A DNA stretch of 64,000 bases from Citrobacter sp. wls619 (lineage in GTDB: Bacteria; Pseudomonadota; Gammaproteobacteria; Enterobacterales; Enterobacteriaceae). Below the pieces are notes generated by a model, which had not been told where the DNA came from, searched no databases, and saw only the letters and a program-made list of their open reading frames with translations. The stretch is from the NCBI RefSeq assembly GCF_005281345.1, contig NZ_SZXJ01000095.1, positions 186,001 to 250,000 of the forward strand, in the 5' to 3' direction. The first letter of the stretch is position 1; the number at the start of each line of letters is the position of its first letter. Below are positions 1 through 10,860 of this stretch, piece by piece. The position numbers and the translations under genes are program-made.

Positions 1-2
1 AC

Positions 3-203
3 ACCCACACGCTTGCCACCGAAGCGAAGCAGGTAGACAACACCACCAACATCTTACGCCTGATGCTGCTCCTGTCACTGGCTATTGGCGTAGTCCTCAC
101 ACGTACATTATTGCAAGGCAAGCGTACCCGCTGGCAGCAATCCCCTTTCCTGCTGACCGCCAACAAACCGGTACAGGAAGAAGACAACGAGAAAAAAGAG
201 TAA
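3..203 (+). CDS. ytjB: YtjB/Smp membrane protein, C-terminal end only
   Basis: The window opens inside this gene, so only the last 66 codons are present, ending at the TAA at 201-203. The visible part has one hydrophobic segment (LMLLLSLAIGVVLTRTLL) followed by a charged tail ending EEDNEKKE, as in the enterobacterial Smp/YtjB inner-membrane protein. In E. coli ytjB sits just upstream of lplA in the same orientation, and here lplA starts 21 nt after its stop. Function is not well defined. The assignment rests on position and the tail sequence. Confidence 0.75.
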   Translation, partial: THTLATEAKQVDNTTNILRLMLLLSLAIGVVLTRTLLQGKRTRWQQSPFLLTANKPVQEEDNEKKE

Positions 204-224
204 TTCAAAGAAAGGAAATCGACC

Positions 225-1241
225 ATGACCACACTACGCCTGCTTATCTCTGACTCTCACGATCCCTGGTTTAACCTGGCCGTTGAAGAGTGCATTTTCC
301 GCCAGATGCCCGCCACGCAGCGCGTCCTGTTTTTATGGCGTAACGCCGATACGGTGGTTATTGGCCGTGCGCAAAACCCATGGAAAGAGTGTAACACCCG
401 CCGAATGGAAGAGGACAACGTGCGGTTGGCACGTCGCAGCAGCGGCGGTGGCGCGGTATTTCACGATCTCGGGAATACCTGCTTTACCTTTATGGCCGGC
501 AAACCGGAGTATGACAAAACCATCTCCACGGCTATAGTACTGAATGCGTTGAATTCGCTGGGTGTAAACGCCGATGCCTCCGGGCGTAACGATCTGGTGG
601 TTAAAACCGCCGAGGGCGATCGCAAAGTCTCTGGTTCCGCATATCGGGAAACCAAGGATCGCGGATTTCACCACGGCACGCTGCTGCTAAATGCCGATCT
701 CAGTCGACTGGCCAACTACCTGAACCCCGATAAAAAGAAACTTGCCGCAAAAGGGATTACCTCTGTGCGCTCGCGGGTGGCGAATTTGACTGAGCTGTTG
801 CCGGGCATTACCCACGAACAGGTGTGTAAGGCTGTTACAGAAGCCTTTTTTGAACACTACGGCGAGCGCGTAGAAGCTGAAATTATCTCTCCCGATAAAA
901 CACCGGATCTGCCGAACTTTGCCGAAACCTTTGCCCGCCAGAGCAGTTGGGAGTGGAACTTTGGTCAAGCTCCAGCGTTTTCACATCTGCTGGACGAGCG
1001 TTTCACCTGGGGCGGCGTAGAGCTGCATTTTGACGTTGAGAAGGGGCATATTACCCGTGCACAGGTCTTTACCGACAGCCTCAATCCCGCGCCGTTAGAA
1101 GCGCTGGCGGGTCGTCTGCAAGGGTGTTTGTATCGGGCGGATAGGCTGCAACAGGAGTGCGAGGCGCTGCTGGTTGATTTCCCACAGCAGGAGAAAGAGT
1201 TACGCGAGCTGTCGGCATGGATTGCCGGAGCGGTGCGTTAA
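225..1241 (+). CDS. lplA: Lipoate-protein ligase A
   Basis: Salvages free lipoate by activating it with ATP to lipoyl-AMP and transferring it to lysines of the 2-oxoacid dehydrogenase E2 subunits and GcvH in the cytoplasm. The 338-residue length equals the E. coli enzyme. The lipoate-binding loop [12 protein letters not shown] lies at residues 70-81 and the catalytic lysine region (DRKVSGSAY) at 132-140. An AAGGAAA ribosome-binding site precedes the ATG. It follows ytjB closely and is convergent with deoD, with a REP-type repeat between them. Confidence 0.97.
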   Translation: MTTLRLLISDSHDPWFNLAVEECIFRQMPATQRVLFLWRNADTVVIGRAQNPWKECNTRRMEEDNVRLARRSSGGGAVFHDLGNTCFTFMAGKPEYDKTISTAIVLNALNSLGVNADASGRNDLVVKTAEGDRKVSGSAYRETKDRGFHHGTLLLNADLSRLANYLNPDKKKLAAKGITSVRSRVANLTELLPGITHEQVCKAVTEAFFEHYGERVEAEIISPDKTPDLPNFAETFARQSSWEWNFGQAPAFSHLLDERFTWGGVELHFDVEKGHITRAQVFTDSLNPAPLEALAGRLQGCLYRADRLQQECEALLVDFPQQEKELRELSAWIAGAVR

Positions 1242-1256
1242 GCGCTGGCCTGAAAA

Positions 1257-1335
1257 ATGCCGGATATCGGCTGCGCCTTATCCGGCCTACGAGAAGAATG
1301 GTAGGCCCGGTAAGCAAAGCGCCACCGGGCATCAC
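1257..1335. repeat. REP/BIME palindromic repeat
   Basis: Two REP-like palindromes of the GCCGGAT...ATCCGGCCTAC and GTAGGCCCGGTAAGC...CCACCGGGCATC type lie between the convergent lplA and deoD genes. Such elements commonly sit at transcript 3' ends and bind DNA gyrase or IHF in E. coli. Confidence 0.8.
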
Positions 1336-1340
1336 AACGC

Positions 1341-2060
1341 TTACTCTTTATCGCCCAGCAGAACGGATTCCAGTGCGATTTTGATCATGTCGTTGAAGGT
1401 CGTCTGACGTTCAGCGGCAGTGGTCTGCTCGTGAGTACGGATATGGTCGGACACGGTGCAGATGGTCAGCGCTTTCGCACCAAACTCAGCCGCAACGCCG
1501 TAGATACCCGCCGCTTCCATTTCCACGCCCAGTACGCCGTACTTTTCCATCACGTCGAACATTTCGCCGTCCGGTGAGTAGAACAGGTCAGCGGAGAACA
1601 GGTTGCCCACGCGCGCGTCAACGCCCAGCGCTTTTGCCGCATCAACTGCGTTACGCACCATGTCGAAGTCAGCGATAGCAGCGAAGTCATGATCTTTAAA
1701 GCGGATACGGTTAACTTTGGAGTCAGTACATGCACCCATACCGATAACCACATCACGCAGTTTGACGTCCATACGCACAGCGCCACAGGAGCCTACGCGA
1801 ATGATTTTCTTCACGCCAAAATCAGTGATCAGCTCTTTGGTGTAGATGGAGCAGGACGGGATACCCATACCGTGACCCATAACAGAGATCTTACGGCCTT
1901 TGTAAGTCCCGGTGAAACCTAACATGCCGCGAACGTTGTTCACTTCACGGACATCTTCGAGGAAAGTTTCAGCAATGTGCTTAGCACGCAGCGGGTCGCC
2001 CGGCATCAAAACTACGTCAGCGAAATCGCCCATTTCTGCATTAATATGTGGGGTAGCCAT
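1341..2060 (-). CDS. deoD: Purine nucleoside phosphorylase DeoD-type
   Basis: Phosphorolyses purine (deoxy)nucleosides to free base and (deoxy)ribose-1-phosphate in the cytoplasm. It is 239 residues, the standard hexameric bacterial PNP length. Family segments seen include MATPHINA at the N-terminus, the phosphate loop [21 protein letters not shown], and the base-site region [10 protein letters not shown] followed by TVSDHI. It is the last gene of the deo cluster, downstream of deoB, with an intervening 195-bp gap filled by repeats. Confidence 0.97.
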
Positions 2061-2084
2061 CTTTTATCCTTATCTTGTTGTTAT

Positions 2085-2117
2085 TGCCTGATGGCGACTA
2101 CGCCTTATCAGGCCTAC
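2085..2117. repeat. REP palindrome
   Basis: A single REP unit (TGCCTGATGGCG...CGCCTTATCAGGCCTAC) just upstream of deoD, between deoB and deoD. Confidence 0.75.
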
Positions 2118-2150
2118 AAAACGTATTCAAATACCCTAAGGATTTCGCGT

Positions 2151-2255
2151 TGTAGGAAGGCGACGAATTCGTGAATCCCCGGGAGCATAGATTCACTATG
2201 TGACCGGGGTGAGCGAATGAAGTCAACGCATCGACAGCGCGAAAGACAACGGGTA

Positions 2256-2256
<1 letters not shown>
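2151..2256. repeat. About 105-bp interspersed repeat, copy 1
   Basis: GC-rich imperfect palindromic element. Its centre reads GGGAGCATAGATTCACTATGTGACCGGGGTGAGCG in pieces, and it ends ACAACGGGTAT at the stop codon of deoB. It resembles 10462-10567 in this window (shared AGGAAGGCG start, GTGA-TCCC, GGGTGAGCG-like and CAACGCA blocks). This is a widespread enterobacterial intergenic repeat. I do not commit to a family name. Confidence 0.6.
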
Positions 2257-3530
<1,274 letters not shown>

Positions 3531-4853
3531 TTAATCGGTTATACGACGATAGACTGTCGGTGTAATTTCTGGCGCTTTGTCGTCAAGGCTGATTGCCGCT
3601 TTGACCGCTTTCGCCGCTTCCTGCCAGCTGGCTTCGTCTTTGGCGTGGATCACCGCCAGCGGACGCTGTCCGTCTACACTGTCGCCCAGACGCGCCATGT
3701 CGGTGAAACCGACGCTGTAATCAATGGTGTCCGAAGCCTGACGACGACCGCCGCCCATGGAAACGACCGCCATACCCAGCGCACGGGTATCCATTGCGCT
3801 GACAAAACCTTCGGTATCAGCATATACCGCTTTGCTGAGCATTGCCGTCGGCAGGTACTTCGCATAGTTTTCCACGAAGTCGGTTGGGCCTTTCTGCGCC
3901 GCAACCATGCGGCCAAAAATTTCTGCCGCTTTACCGTTATCCAGCACGGCCTGCAATTTCGCACGGGCTTCGGCGTCATCTTTCGCCAGTTTACCGGAAA
4001 TCAGCATTTCCACGCACAGCGCCATCGTGACGTCGAACAAGCGTGGATTACGGTATTCACCGGTCAGGAACTGCACCGCTTCACGGACTTCAACCGCGTT
4101 ACCCGCACTGGAGGCCAGTACCTGATTCATATCGGTTAACAGCGCGGTGGTACGAACCCCCGCACCGTTTGCCACGCCGACAATCGCTTCGGCAAGGGCT
4201 TCAGAGAGCTCGTAGGTCGGCATAAAGGCGCCACTACCTACTTTGACGTCCATCACCAGCGCATCCAGTCCTTCTGCCAGCTTTTTAGCCAGAATGGAAC
4301 CCGTGATGAGTGGAATGGAATCCACCGTCGCGGTGATATCGCGGGTGGCATAAAAACGTTTGTCCGCCGGTGCGAGCGAACTGGTTTGCCCAATAATCGC
4401 CACACCCACGTCTTTAATAATTTCACGGAAACGCGCGTCGTCCGGGAAGATATCAAATCCCGGGATCGCTTCCAGTTTATCGAGCGTACCGCCGGTATGC
4501 CCCAGACCGCGCCCAGAGATCATCGGGATAAAGCCGCCGCAGGCTGCGACCATCGGGCCTAACATCAGTGACGTCACGTCACCCACGCCGCCGGTCGAGT
4601 GTTTATCCACAATCGGGCCGTTCAGCTGCAAACTTTTCCAGTCCAGCACGGTTCCTGAATCACGCATTGCCATGGTCAGCGAGACACGCTCAGGCATTGT
4701 CATATCGTGGAAGAAAATGGTCATCGCCAGGGCGGCGATTTGCCCTTCAGAGATGGTGTTGTCGCGAATACCGTTAATAAAGAAACGAATTTCTTCATCA
4801 CTCAGCGCATGACCATCACGTTTTTTACGAATAATTTCTTGTGCGAGAAACAA
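3531..4853 (-). CDS. deoA: Thymidine phosphorylase
   Basis: Converts thymidine or deoxyuridine plus phosphate to base and deoxyribose-1-phosphate. The 440-residue length matches E. coli DeoA. The N-terminal alpha domain ([14 protein letters not shown]...) is followed by the glycine-rich phosphate-binding segment KHSTGGVGD and the family signature around [16 protein letters not shown]. It is the second gene of the leftward deo cluster, separated from deoC by a REP-type repeat and from deoB by about 50 nt. Confidence 0.97.
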
Positions 4854-4870
4854 GGGAACCTCCCGATTAT

Positions 4871-4944
4871 GGGCCGGGTAAGCAATGCGCCACCCGGCAA
4901 GTCGTATTCATGCCGGATGGCGGCTTGCGCCTGATCCGGCCTAC
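4871..4944. repeat. REP/BIME palindromic repeat
   Basis: Two REP-like palindromes (GGGCCGGGTAAGC...CACCCGGC and TGCCGGATGGCGGCTTGCGCCTGATCCGGCCTAC) in the deoC-deoA intergenic gap. Confidence 0.8.
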
Positions 4945-4959
4945 GATGGGCAATAAAAC

Positions 4960-5739
4960 TTAGTAGCTGCTTGCGCTCTTACCGTCACCATGTCCCAGCG
5001 CTTTCAGCAGGCTCGCCAGCAGGCTGGATGCGCCAAAACGGTAGTGACGGGAATCGGCCCAGTCAGCGCCAAACAGTTCGTCGGCAATCGCCAGGAACTG
5101 CTGTGCATCTTCTGCAGTACGCACGCCGCCAGCCGGTTTGAAACCAACCGTTTTAGAAACGCCCATATCGCGGATCACTTCCATCATGATGCGTGCGCTT
5201 TCCGGCGTCGCATTGACCGGCACTTTACCGGTGGAGGTTTTGATGAAATCAGCACCGGCTTTGATGGAGATTTCAGATGCTTTGCGAATCAGTGCTTCTT
5301 CTTTCAGCTCACCGGTTTCAATGATCACTTTCAGCAGCACATTGGCCGCTGCGCACGCGTCTTTACAAGCTTTAACCAGATCAAAACCAATCTGCTCATT
5401 GCCAGCGATCAGTGCACGATACGGGAACACTACATCAACTTCGTCGGCACCGTAGGCAATCGCCGCACGGGTTTCCGCCAGCGCGATCTCGATATCGTCG
5501 TTGCCATGCGGGAAGTTAGTCACGGTGGCAATACGGATGTCCGGTGTGCCCTGCTCTTTCAGAGTCTTACGCGCGATAGGGATGAAACGCGGATAGATGC
5601 AGATTGCGGCAGTGTTGCCAACCGGGGTCTTCGCCTGATGACACAGCGCGATCACTTTCTCATTCGTGTCGTCGTCATTCAGGGTGGTCAGGTCCATCAG
5701 TTTCAGTGCACGCAGGCTGCTTGCTGTTAAATCGGTCAT
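4960..5739 (-). CDS. deoC: Deoxyribose-phosphate aldolase
   Basis: Cleaves 2-deoxyribose-5-phosphate to glyceraldehyde-3-phosphate and acetaldehyde through a Schiff-base lysine. The ATG at 5739 ([16 protein letters not shown]) gives the canonical 259 residues and has a GGAG site seven bases upstream. An extra 12 codons are open upstream but unsupported. The Schiff-base region [11 protein letters not shown] and the phosphate-binding KPAGGVRT loop are present. It is the first gene of the deo operon, driven by the control region at 5786-5890. Confidence 0.97.
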   Translation of the reverse strand: MTDLTASSLRALKLMDLTTLNDDDTNEKVIALCHQAKTPVGNTAAICIYPRFIPIARKTLKEQGTPDIRIATVTNFPHGNDDIEIALAETRAAIAYGADEVDVVFPYRALIAGNEQIGFDLVKACKDACAAANVLLKVIIETGELKEEALIRKASEISIKAGADFIKTSTGKVPVNATPESARIMMEVIRDMGVSKTVGFKPAGGVRTAEDAQQFLAIADELFGADWADSRHYRFGASSLLASLLKALGHGDGKSASSY

Positions 5740-5785
5740 AACATTCTCCAACGGCATCGCCGTATAAAATTTCACCTTGCGAGTT

Positions 5786-5801
5786 TGTTAGTATTCTAAC
5801 A
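5786..5801 (-). promoter_or_regulatory. DeoR operator overlapping the deoC-proximal promoter (deoP2-like)
   Basis: The sequence TGTTAGTATTCTAACA is a 16-bp near-perfect palindrome matching the DeoR operator TGTTAGAATTCTAACA at 15 of 16 positions. On the deo coding strand it contains TAGAAT, which fits the -10 element of deoP2. The CRP-like site at 5816-5837 is then centred about 41 bp upstream of the expected start, as in the E. coli promoter. Confidence 0.85.
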
Positions 5802-5815
5802 TCCGCTCGCTATTA

Positions 5816-5837
5816 CACTTCGATATACATCACAGTT
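5816..5837 (-). promoter_or_regulatory. CRP-like site 1 of the deo promoter
   Basis: Read on the deo strand, AACTGTGATGTATATCGAAGTG carries the TGTGA half-site and a degenerate second half. It occupies the CRP1 position of the E. coli deoP2 promoter and is spaced for class II-type activation. CytR is known to act together with CRP at this promoter; the between-site sequence includes ATGCAA elements. Confidence 0.7.
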
Positions 5838-5868
5838 AATGAAAACCACATACAGATTTGCATTACTC

Positions 5869-5890
5869 TAATGAGATCTACTTCAAATAA
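5869..5890 (-). promoter_or_regulatory. CRP-like site 2 of the deo promoter
   Basis: TTATTTGAAGTAGATCTCATTA on the deo strand corresponds in place and sequence to the upstream CRP2 site of E. coli deoP2, 53 bp from site 1. It is a weak match to the TGTGA-N6-TCACA consensus and is assigned mainly by position. Confidence 0.55.
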
Positions 5891-6000
5891 ATGACCTTTA
5901 CTGGCGGCATGCGGTGACATCAGGCGCATCCGGATCAAAGGTTGGCGCTGCGTTGCTTCCTACAATGGCGCTTAACCTTCAGTACATAAAGGAATCAACG

Positions 6001-7551
6001 ATGCCCACGTCAAGCGAACTCACGCTGCAACAGCGCTGCCAACAAATCGTGACCAGTCCAGTGCTCAGCCCTGAGCAGAAACGCCATTTTCTGGCGCTGG
6101 AGGCTGAAAACGCGCTGCCGTATCCGCAACTGCCTGCACAAGCACGCCAGGCGCTGGATGACGGGGTTATCTGCGATATGTACGAAGGTCATGCTCCGTT
6201 CAAACCGCGCTACGTATTACCCGATTACGCGCGTTTTCTGGCCAACGGTTCATCATGGCTGGAACTGGAAGGCGCAAAGGATCTCGATGACGCATTATCC
6301 TTACTCACCATTCTTTACCACCACGTCCCGTCAGTGACGTCGATGCCGGTGTACCTCGGTCAACTCGATGCGTTGCTGCAACCGTATGTTAGAATTCTAA
6401 CACAAGACGAGATCGATATTCGAATAAAACGTTTCTGGCGTTATCTCGACAGAACGCTGCCTGATGCGTTTATGCACGCCAATATCGGCCCTGCCGACAC
6501 ACCTGTAACGCGGGCGATTTTACGCGCAGATGCAGAGTTAAAGCAGGTTTCGCCCAATCTGACATTTATTTATGATCCGCAAATTACCCCTGACGATCTG
6601 CTGCTCAACGTCGCGCAAAATATTTGCGAATGCAGTAAACCGCACATTTCTAACGGCCCTGAAAATGATAAAATTTTCACAAAAGGCCACTATGGCGTCG
6701 TCAGTTGTTACAACTCACTGCCACTTGCGGGCGGTGGAAGTACGCTGGTCAGGCTCAATCTGAAAGCCATTGCAGAGCGCAGTACCTCTGTCGATGACTT
6801 CTTTACGCGTACCCTACCGCATTACTGCCAACAGCAAATCGCCATCATTGATTCACGATGTGAATTCCTCTACGAGAAATCACATTTCTTTGAGAATAGC
6901 TTCCTGGTGCAGGAAGGGTTGATCGATCCCGAACGTTTTGTGCCTATGTTTGGCATGTACGGCCTGGCAGAAGCCGTAAACCTGCTGTGCGATAAGGCGG
7001 GGGAGAACGCTCGCTACGGCAAAGATGAGTACGCTAATCAGCTTGGTTATCGTATCAGCGCCCAGCTCGCCGACTTTGTTAACAACACGCCGGTGAAATA
7101 TGGCTGGAAGCAGCGCGCGATGCTGCATGCGCAGTCGGGTATCAGTTCTGATATCGGCACCACGCCGGGCGCACGCCTGCCTTATGGTGATGAACCCGAT
7201 CCCATCACCCATCTGCAAACCGTCGCGCCGCATCATGCGTATTATCACGCCGGGATCAGCGATATTCTCACGCTGGACGAAACCATCAAACGTAACCCAC
7301 AGGCGCTGGTACAGCTTTGCCTCGGCGCGTTTAAAGCCGGTATGCGCGAGTTTACCGCCAACGTGAGCGGCAACGATCTGGTCCGTGTGACCGGCTATAT
7401 GGTGCGCCTGTCGGATCTGGAAAAATATCGCACTGAAGGTTCACGTACCAACACCACCTGGTTGGGTGAAGAAGCCGCGCGCAATACGCGTATTCTGCAA
7501 CGACAACCCCGAGTGATCAGCCATGAACAGCAGATGCGCTTTAGTCAGTAA
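6001..7551 (+). CDS. yjjI: YjjI-family glycyl radical enzyme (DUF3029)
   Basis: Predicted glycyl radical enzyme of unknown substrate. The ATG at 6001 ([13 protein letters not shown]) follows AAGGAATC and gives 516 residues as in E. coli; an open extension to 5914 is unsupported. The C-terminal glycyl radical loop reads [12 protein letters not shown] with the radical glycine at about residue 465. A VSCYNSLP segment mid-protein is the likely cysteine-thiyl site. yjjW overlaps its 3' end, so enzyme and activase are coupled. It is divergent from deoC, and its coding sequence contains a perfect DeoR operator at 6387-6402. The reaction is not known to me. Confidence 0.92.
   Translation: MPTSSELTLQQRCQQIVTSPVLSPEQKRHFLALEAENALPYPQLPAQARQALDDGVICDMYEGHAPFKPRYVLPDYARFLANGSSWLELEGAKDLDDALSLLTILYHHVPSVTSMPVYLGQLDALLQPYVRILTQDEIDIRIKRFWRYLDRTLPDAFMHANIGPADTPVTRAILRADAELKQVSPNLTFIYDPQITPDDLLLNVAQNICECSKPHISNGPENDKIFTKGHYGVVSCYNSLPLAGGGSTLVRLNLKAIAERSTSVDDFFTRTLPHYCQQQIAIIDSRCEFLYEKSHFFENSFLVQEGLIDPERFVPMFGMYGLAEAVNLLCDKAGENARYGKDEYANQLGYRISAQLADFVNNTPVKYGWKQRAMLHAQSGISSDIGTTPGARLPYGDEPDPITHLQTVAPHHAYYHAGISDILTLDETIKRNPQALVQLCLGAFKAGMREFTANVSGNDLVRVTGYMVRLSDLEKYRTEGSRTNTTWLGEEAARNTRILQRQPRVISHEQQMRFSQ
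6387..6402. promoter_or_regulatory. Perfect DeoR operator inside yjjI
   Basis: TGTTAGAATTCTAACA is an exact 16-bp palindrome identical to the DeoR operator. It lies within the yjjI reading frame, 601 bp from the deoC-proximal operator, matching the roughly 600-bp spacing of the two main E. coli deo operators. Family knowledge: DeoR loops DNA between distant operators. A deoP1-type promoter would read leftward from here. Confidence 0.85.
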
Positions 7552-8386
7552 GCTGATTCCCTTCTCCTGCGTCGACGGGCCGGGGAGTCGCCTGGCCCTG
7601 TTCCTGCAGGGGTGCAATTTGCGCTGTAAGAATTGCCACAACCCGTGGACGATGGGACGTTGCAACGATTGCGGGGAATGTGTGCTGCATTGCCCGCATG
7701 AAGCGTTAAGTCTGAGCGCGGGAAAAGTATGGTGGCAATCTGATATTTGCCAGCAATGCGACACCTGCCTGCATATGTGTCCTCAGCAGGCCACGCCGAT
7801 GACGCTGACCATGAGCGTGGATGAGGTGCTGCAGCATGTTCGTAAAGCCTCGCCGTTTATTGAAGGAATGACGGTCAGCGGCGGCGAAGCAACCACCCAG
7901 TTGCCGTTTATCGTGGCGCTGTTTAGCGCGATCAAAGCCGATCCGCAGCTACAGCACCTGACCTGCCTGGTAGACAGTAACGGCATGCTGAGCGAAACCG
8001 GCTGGCAAAAGCTGCTGCCGGTTTGCGACGGTGCGATGCTCGATCTAAAAGCCTGGGATAGCGCATGTCATCTGCAACTGACAGGACGCGATAACGCGGC
8101 AATCAAGCGCAGTATTCTCTTTCTGGCCGAGCGGAGAAAACTGGCGGAGCTTCGCCTGCTGGTCATTCCAGGACAGGTGGATTACCTGCAGCACGTTGAT
8201 GCGCTGGCAGCATTTATTCACCGCCTGGGCAACATTCCTGTGCGCCTTAACGCGTTTCATGCGCATGGCGTGTATGGTGAAGCCAAAGCCTGGTCGAGCG
8301 CGACACCAGAAGATGTGGAGAAGCTGGCGCAAGGGCTGCGCGAACGCGGTGTGAATAATATAATCTTCCCGGCGCTGTACCTGTGA
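7523..8386 (+). CDS. yjjW: Radical SAM glycyl-radical activase YjjW
   Basis: Radical SAM activating enzyme that should install the glycyl radical on YjjI. The 287-residue protein has the SAM-cluster motif C31-x3-C35-x2-C38 (CNLRCKNC). Two inserted ferredoxin-type 4Fe-4S motifs follow: C47-C50-C53-C57 and C76-C79-C82-C86, as in pyruvate-formate-lyase activase relatives with auxiliary clusters. The motif VSGGEAT is the SAM glycine-rich strand. The start overlaps the end of yjjI by 29 nt, which implies translational coupling. Confidence 0.94.
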   Translation: MNSRCALVSKLIPFSCVDGPGSRLALFLQGCNLRCKNCHNPWTMGRCNDCGECVLHCPHEALSLSAGKVWWQSDICQQCDTCLHMCPQQATPMTLTMSVDEVLQHVRKASPFIEGMTVSGGEATTQLPFIVALFSAIKADPQLQHLTCLVDSNGMLSETGWQKLLPVCDGAMLDLKAWDSACHLQLTGRDNAAIKRSILFLAERRKLAELRLLVIPGQVDYLQHVDALAAFIHRLGNIPVRLNAFHAHGVYGEAKAWSSATPEDVEKLAQGLRERGVNNIIFPALYL

Positions 8387-8388
8387 AA

Positions 8389-8473
8389 TGCCGGATGGCG
8401 GCTATGCCTTATCCGGCCTACACATGAGGTCAATCCGTAGGCCGGATAAGACGCTTTTGCGTCGCATCCGGCA
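8389..8473. repeat. BIME (two inverted REP units)
   Basis: TGCCGGATGGCGG...CTTATCCGGCCTAC and GTAGGCCGGATAAGAC...GCATCCGGCA in inverted order between the convergent yjjW and yjjV genes. Confidence 0.85.
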
Positions 8474-8481
8474 CTCAACAA

Positions 8482-9258
8482 TCACATATCAAACAACGCC
8501 ATCGTATTGCGATACAGTGCGTCAGCAATCACATCCGTGGGTTCAGTGCGCAGTTCGCATAATGCGGTAAAAACTCTGACCACCTGCTCAGGACGATTAG
8601 GCTGGCCCTGAAAACCGTTAAGCGGCATATCCGGCGCATCGGTTTCCAACAGCAGCGATTCCAGTGGCAACGTCGCCATCACCTCACGCGTTTTGCTGGC
8701 GCGTGGATAGGTGATGGTCCCGCCGACACCGATCTTGTACCCCAGTTGTACAAAACGCGTTGCCTGTTGCAGGCTTCCGGAAAAGCCATGCACCACACCG
8801 GTTCGCGGGAGATCATGGCGTTTAAGATGCATAGCCAGCTTGTCATGGGTACGGCGCGAATGGAGGATCACCGGAAGATCGTAACGCTTCGCCAGCTTAA
8901 GCTGTGCTTCCAGCACCCTTTCCTGCTTATCAAACTGCGGATCGTCACGCCAGAGATCCAGCCCGATCTCACCAACCGCCACCAGCTTCTGCGGTCGTTG
9001 CTCCAATGCCTGTTGCAACCTGTCCAGACCGTCATCATCGTGATCTTCAATAACAATGGGATGCAGGCCCAGCGCGGCATACAACGAAGGATAATTTTCC
9101 GCTAACGCCAGTACGCGTGAAAAGTTCATCGCCTGCGTTGCCGGCACAATAATATGGTGCACACCGACGTCAGCCGCACGCTGGAGGCTGGCTGGCTCAT
9201 CGCCGGTAAAGGGGGGGAAATCAAAATGACAATGCGTATCGATAAACCGGGGACTCAC
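8482..9258 (-). CDS. yjjV: TatD-family metal-dependent hydrolase YjjV
   Basis: TIM-barrel metallohydrolase of the TatD family, some members of which are 3'-5' DNases. The 258 residues include the N-terminal metal motif THCHFDFP (residues 8-15), GEIGLD, a histidine in ILHSRR, HGFSG, and the C-terminal metal aspartate in LLETDAPDMP. It overlaps the 3' end of yjjU by 4 nt (ATGA), so both form one leftward operon. Its physiological substrate is not established. Confidence 0.93.
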   Translation of the reverse strand: MSPRFIDTHCHFDFPPFTGDEPASLQRAADVGVHHIIVPATQAMNFSRVLALAENYPSLYAALGLHPIVIEDHDDDGLDRLQQALEQRPQKLVAVGEIGLDLWRDDPQFDKQERVLEAQLKLAKRYDLPVILHSRRTHDKLAMHLKRHDLPRTGVVHGFSGSLQQATRFVQLGYKIGVGGTITYPRASKTREVMATLPLESLLLETDAPDMPLNGFQGQPNRPEQVVRVFTALCELRTEPTDVIADALYRNTMALFDM

Positions 9259-10328
9259 GCCAGATCCTCATTATTAAACGTCGTATCGTTGGCCTGGGGC
9301 GCACTGCTCGCAACGGACGCATGGGCATCGTTGGCAACGGGTGCGGGTGGAACCACCACCGGGCTGGGCACCACAATCTTCGGCGTCTGACGAGGCAGCG
9401 GCGCGTTTTTCGCCAGCAGCTTACCAATCGTTGCCAAAAAATAGCGCCCGCACAGGCGTCCGGTTTTGTAGTCTTCACGCAATGCCGGAATACGGCTCCC
9501 CAGCGCCATACTATGAAGTGGCTTTGGGGGGTAGATCTCAAAGATACGCAGCTTGCCCGGCGGTTTTTCGATAAAGCGCTGAATAGCGCGGTAGCTGGCT
9601 TCATGATGTTGAACCAGATTCACCAGCGGCTGCAGACTGCTCTCCCCCAGCCAGCGCTCCATACGTTTGAACCATTGTGGGGTGTAGTACATTTGCGAAG
9701 GCACGGTGCGGATAACCACCAGCGTTTTCGCCCCTTGCTTTGCCGCCTCCTGAACGGGTATGGCATCACTGACTCCACCATCCAGATAGTTCACGCCATC
9801 CAACACAACCCCTGAACGATAAAATCCCGGAATCGCACTGGATGCGCGAATGAGATCCAGCCAATTGTGCCGGTTCGGCGAAAAATAGCCCGGCGTGTAG
9901 TCATCTCCCCGACAGGCGCACATATAAAACGCTTTACCTGCCTCAAACAGGCGCTCTGCGTTATCCAGCGCCAGCGGCATCTGCGCAGCGGTGGAGTCCA
10001 CCAGCCAGTCGAGATCGATGAGATTTCCCCCGCGTACGAATCGTACCGGGTCAAAAAACTCACGTCGGGTGGTATAGCGCATGATCACTTTGCGCCCGTA
10101 GCCGGGTTGGTTACAGAGATAGGCCGACAGATTTTGCGCGCCAGCAGATGTCCCGTAGAAGAGATCGAAAGGATTAAATTGCGCACGCATGAACTCATCC
10201 AGTACGCCAGCGGTAAAGATCCCCCGTTGTCCCCCGCCTTCGCACACCAGCGCCATACTGCCTGGTTGAAATGGACGTAACGATAACGGCGCGATATTAC
10301 CGAGCGTGACGGGTATTCTCTGCCCCAC
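9255..10328 (-). CDS. yjjU: Patatin-like phospholipase family protein YjjU
   Basis: Patatin-type acyl hydrolase with a Ser-Asp dyad. The oxyanion-hole glycines are in CEGGGQRG (residues 29-36), the nucleophile is Ser61 in GTSAG, and the aspartate is D183 in YLDGGVSDAIP. It has 357 residues, the usual length for YjjU. The C-terminal tail from about residue 325 is low-complexity, Pro/Val/Ala-rich and probably variable. No signal peptide is seen. It is translationally coupled to yjjV (4-nt overlap). The natural lipid substrate is unknown. Confidence 0.92.
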   Translation of the reverse strand: MGQRIPVTLGNIAPLSLRPFQPGSMALVCEGGGQRGIFTAGVLDEFMRAQFNPFDLFYGTSAGAQNLSAYLCNQPGYGRKVIMRYTTRREFFDPVRFVRGGNLIDLDWLVDSTAAQMPLALDNAERLFEAGKAFYMCACRGDDYTPGYFSPNRHNWLDLIRASSAIPGFYRSGVVLDGVNYLDGGVSDAIPVQEAAKQGAKTLVVIRTVPSQMYYTPQWFKRMERWLGESSLQPLVNLVQHHEASYRAIQRFIEKPPGKLRIFEIYPPKPLHSMALGSRIPALREDYKTGRLCGRYFLATIGKLLAKNAPLPRQTPKIVVPSPVVVPPAPVANDAHASVASSAPQANDTTFNNEDLA

Positions 10329-10395
10329 CTCTGCCTTCCTGTTTTTTTTAATAGAGCAACAAGGTAACGCAAATTGCCCGGCGCTAAAACCGTAA

Positions 10396-10418
10396 AAGCC
10401 AGTCCAATGGACTGGCTT
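10396..10418 (-). terminator. Stem-loop, probable terminator downstream of ytjA
   Basis: A perfect 10-bp inverted repeat (AAGCCAGTCC / GGACTGGCTT) with a 3-nt loop. On the minus strand it is followed by TTTACGGTTTT, on the plus strand by AGTAGCAATTTTT, so it could act in either direction. It lies between ytjA and yjjU. Confidence 0.6.
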
Positions 10419-10461
10419 AGTAGCAATTTTTCTTTACAGCTAATCCCCAACATAATTCGAG

Positions 10462-10567
10462 TTACAGGAAGGCGGCAAGGGCGTGAGTCCCGATGAGCTT
10501 ACTCTGGTAAGTGATTCGGGTAAGCGCGCGTAGCCAACGCACCTGCAACTTGAAGAATAAAGGGGAT
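10462..10567. repeat. About 105-bp interspersed repeat, copy 2
   Basis: Same family as 2151-2256. It starts ACAGGAAGGCGGCAAGGG, has a central GTGAGTCCC...GATTCGGGTAAGC palindrome, then CCAACGCACCTGCAACTTGAAG and ends near GGGGATA, three bases from the ytjA stop. The orientation relative to the adjacent minus-strand gene is the same as for the copy at deoB. Confidence 0.6.
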
Positions 10568-10570
10568 ACG

Positions 10571-10732
10571 CTAGGGCCGTTTACGCCCGGTAAACAAGCT
10601 GACCAGAAACAGGATGATCCCCACCACAAAAACAATTTTTGCAGCGCCTGCTGCAGTACCCGCCAGTCCACCAAATCCCAGAGCGGCGGCAATTAACGCG
10701 ATAACCAGAAATATGATGCCCCATCGAAACAT
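10571..10732 (-). CDS. ytjA: Small membrane protein YtjA (DUF1328)
   Basis: A 53-residue hydrophobic protein starting [19 protein letters not shown] with two predicted membrane segments and a basic GRKRP tail, essentially the E. coli YtjA. The ATG at 10732 has a strong AGGAGAAG site. A longer open frame to 10834 exists but its extra residues have no family support. It sits downstream of osmY on the same strand, consistent with an envelope or stress role. No molecular function is known. Confidence 0.92.
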   Translation of the reverse strand: MFRWGIIFLVIALIAAALGFGGLAGTAAGAAKIVFVVGIILFLVSLFTGRKRP

Positions 10733-10860
10733 ATGCTTCTCCTTTACCATAGTTAATGTCGACCGCTTTATATGAGCGCTCAGGCAGCTCATCGGCGATA
10801 TTTTTAGTGTGGTGCACAATACGCCTCCCGACAAACGTCAGGAGGATGAATTAAGTCGAA

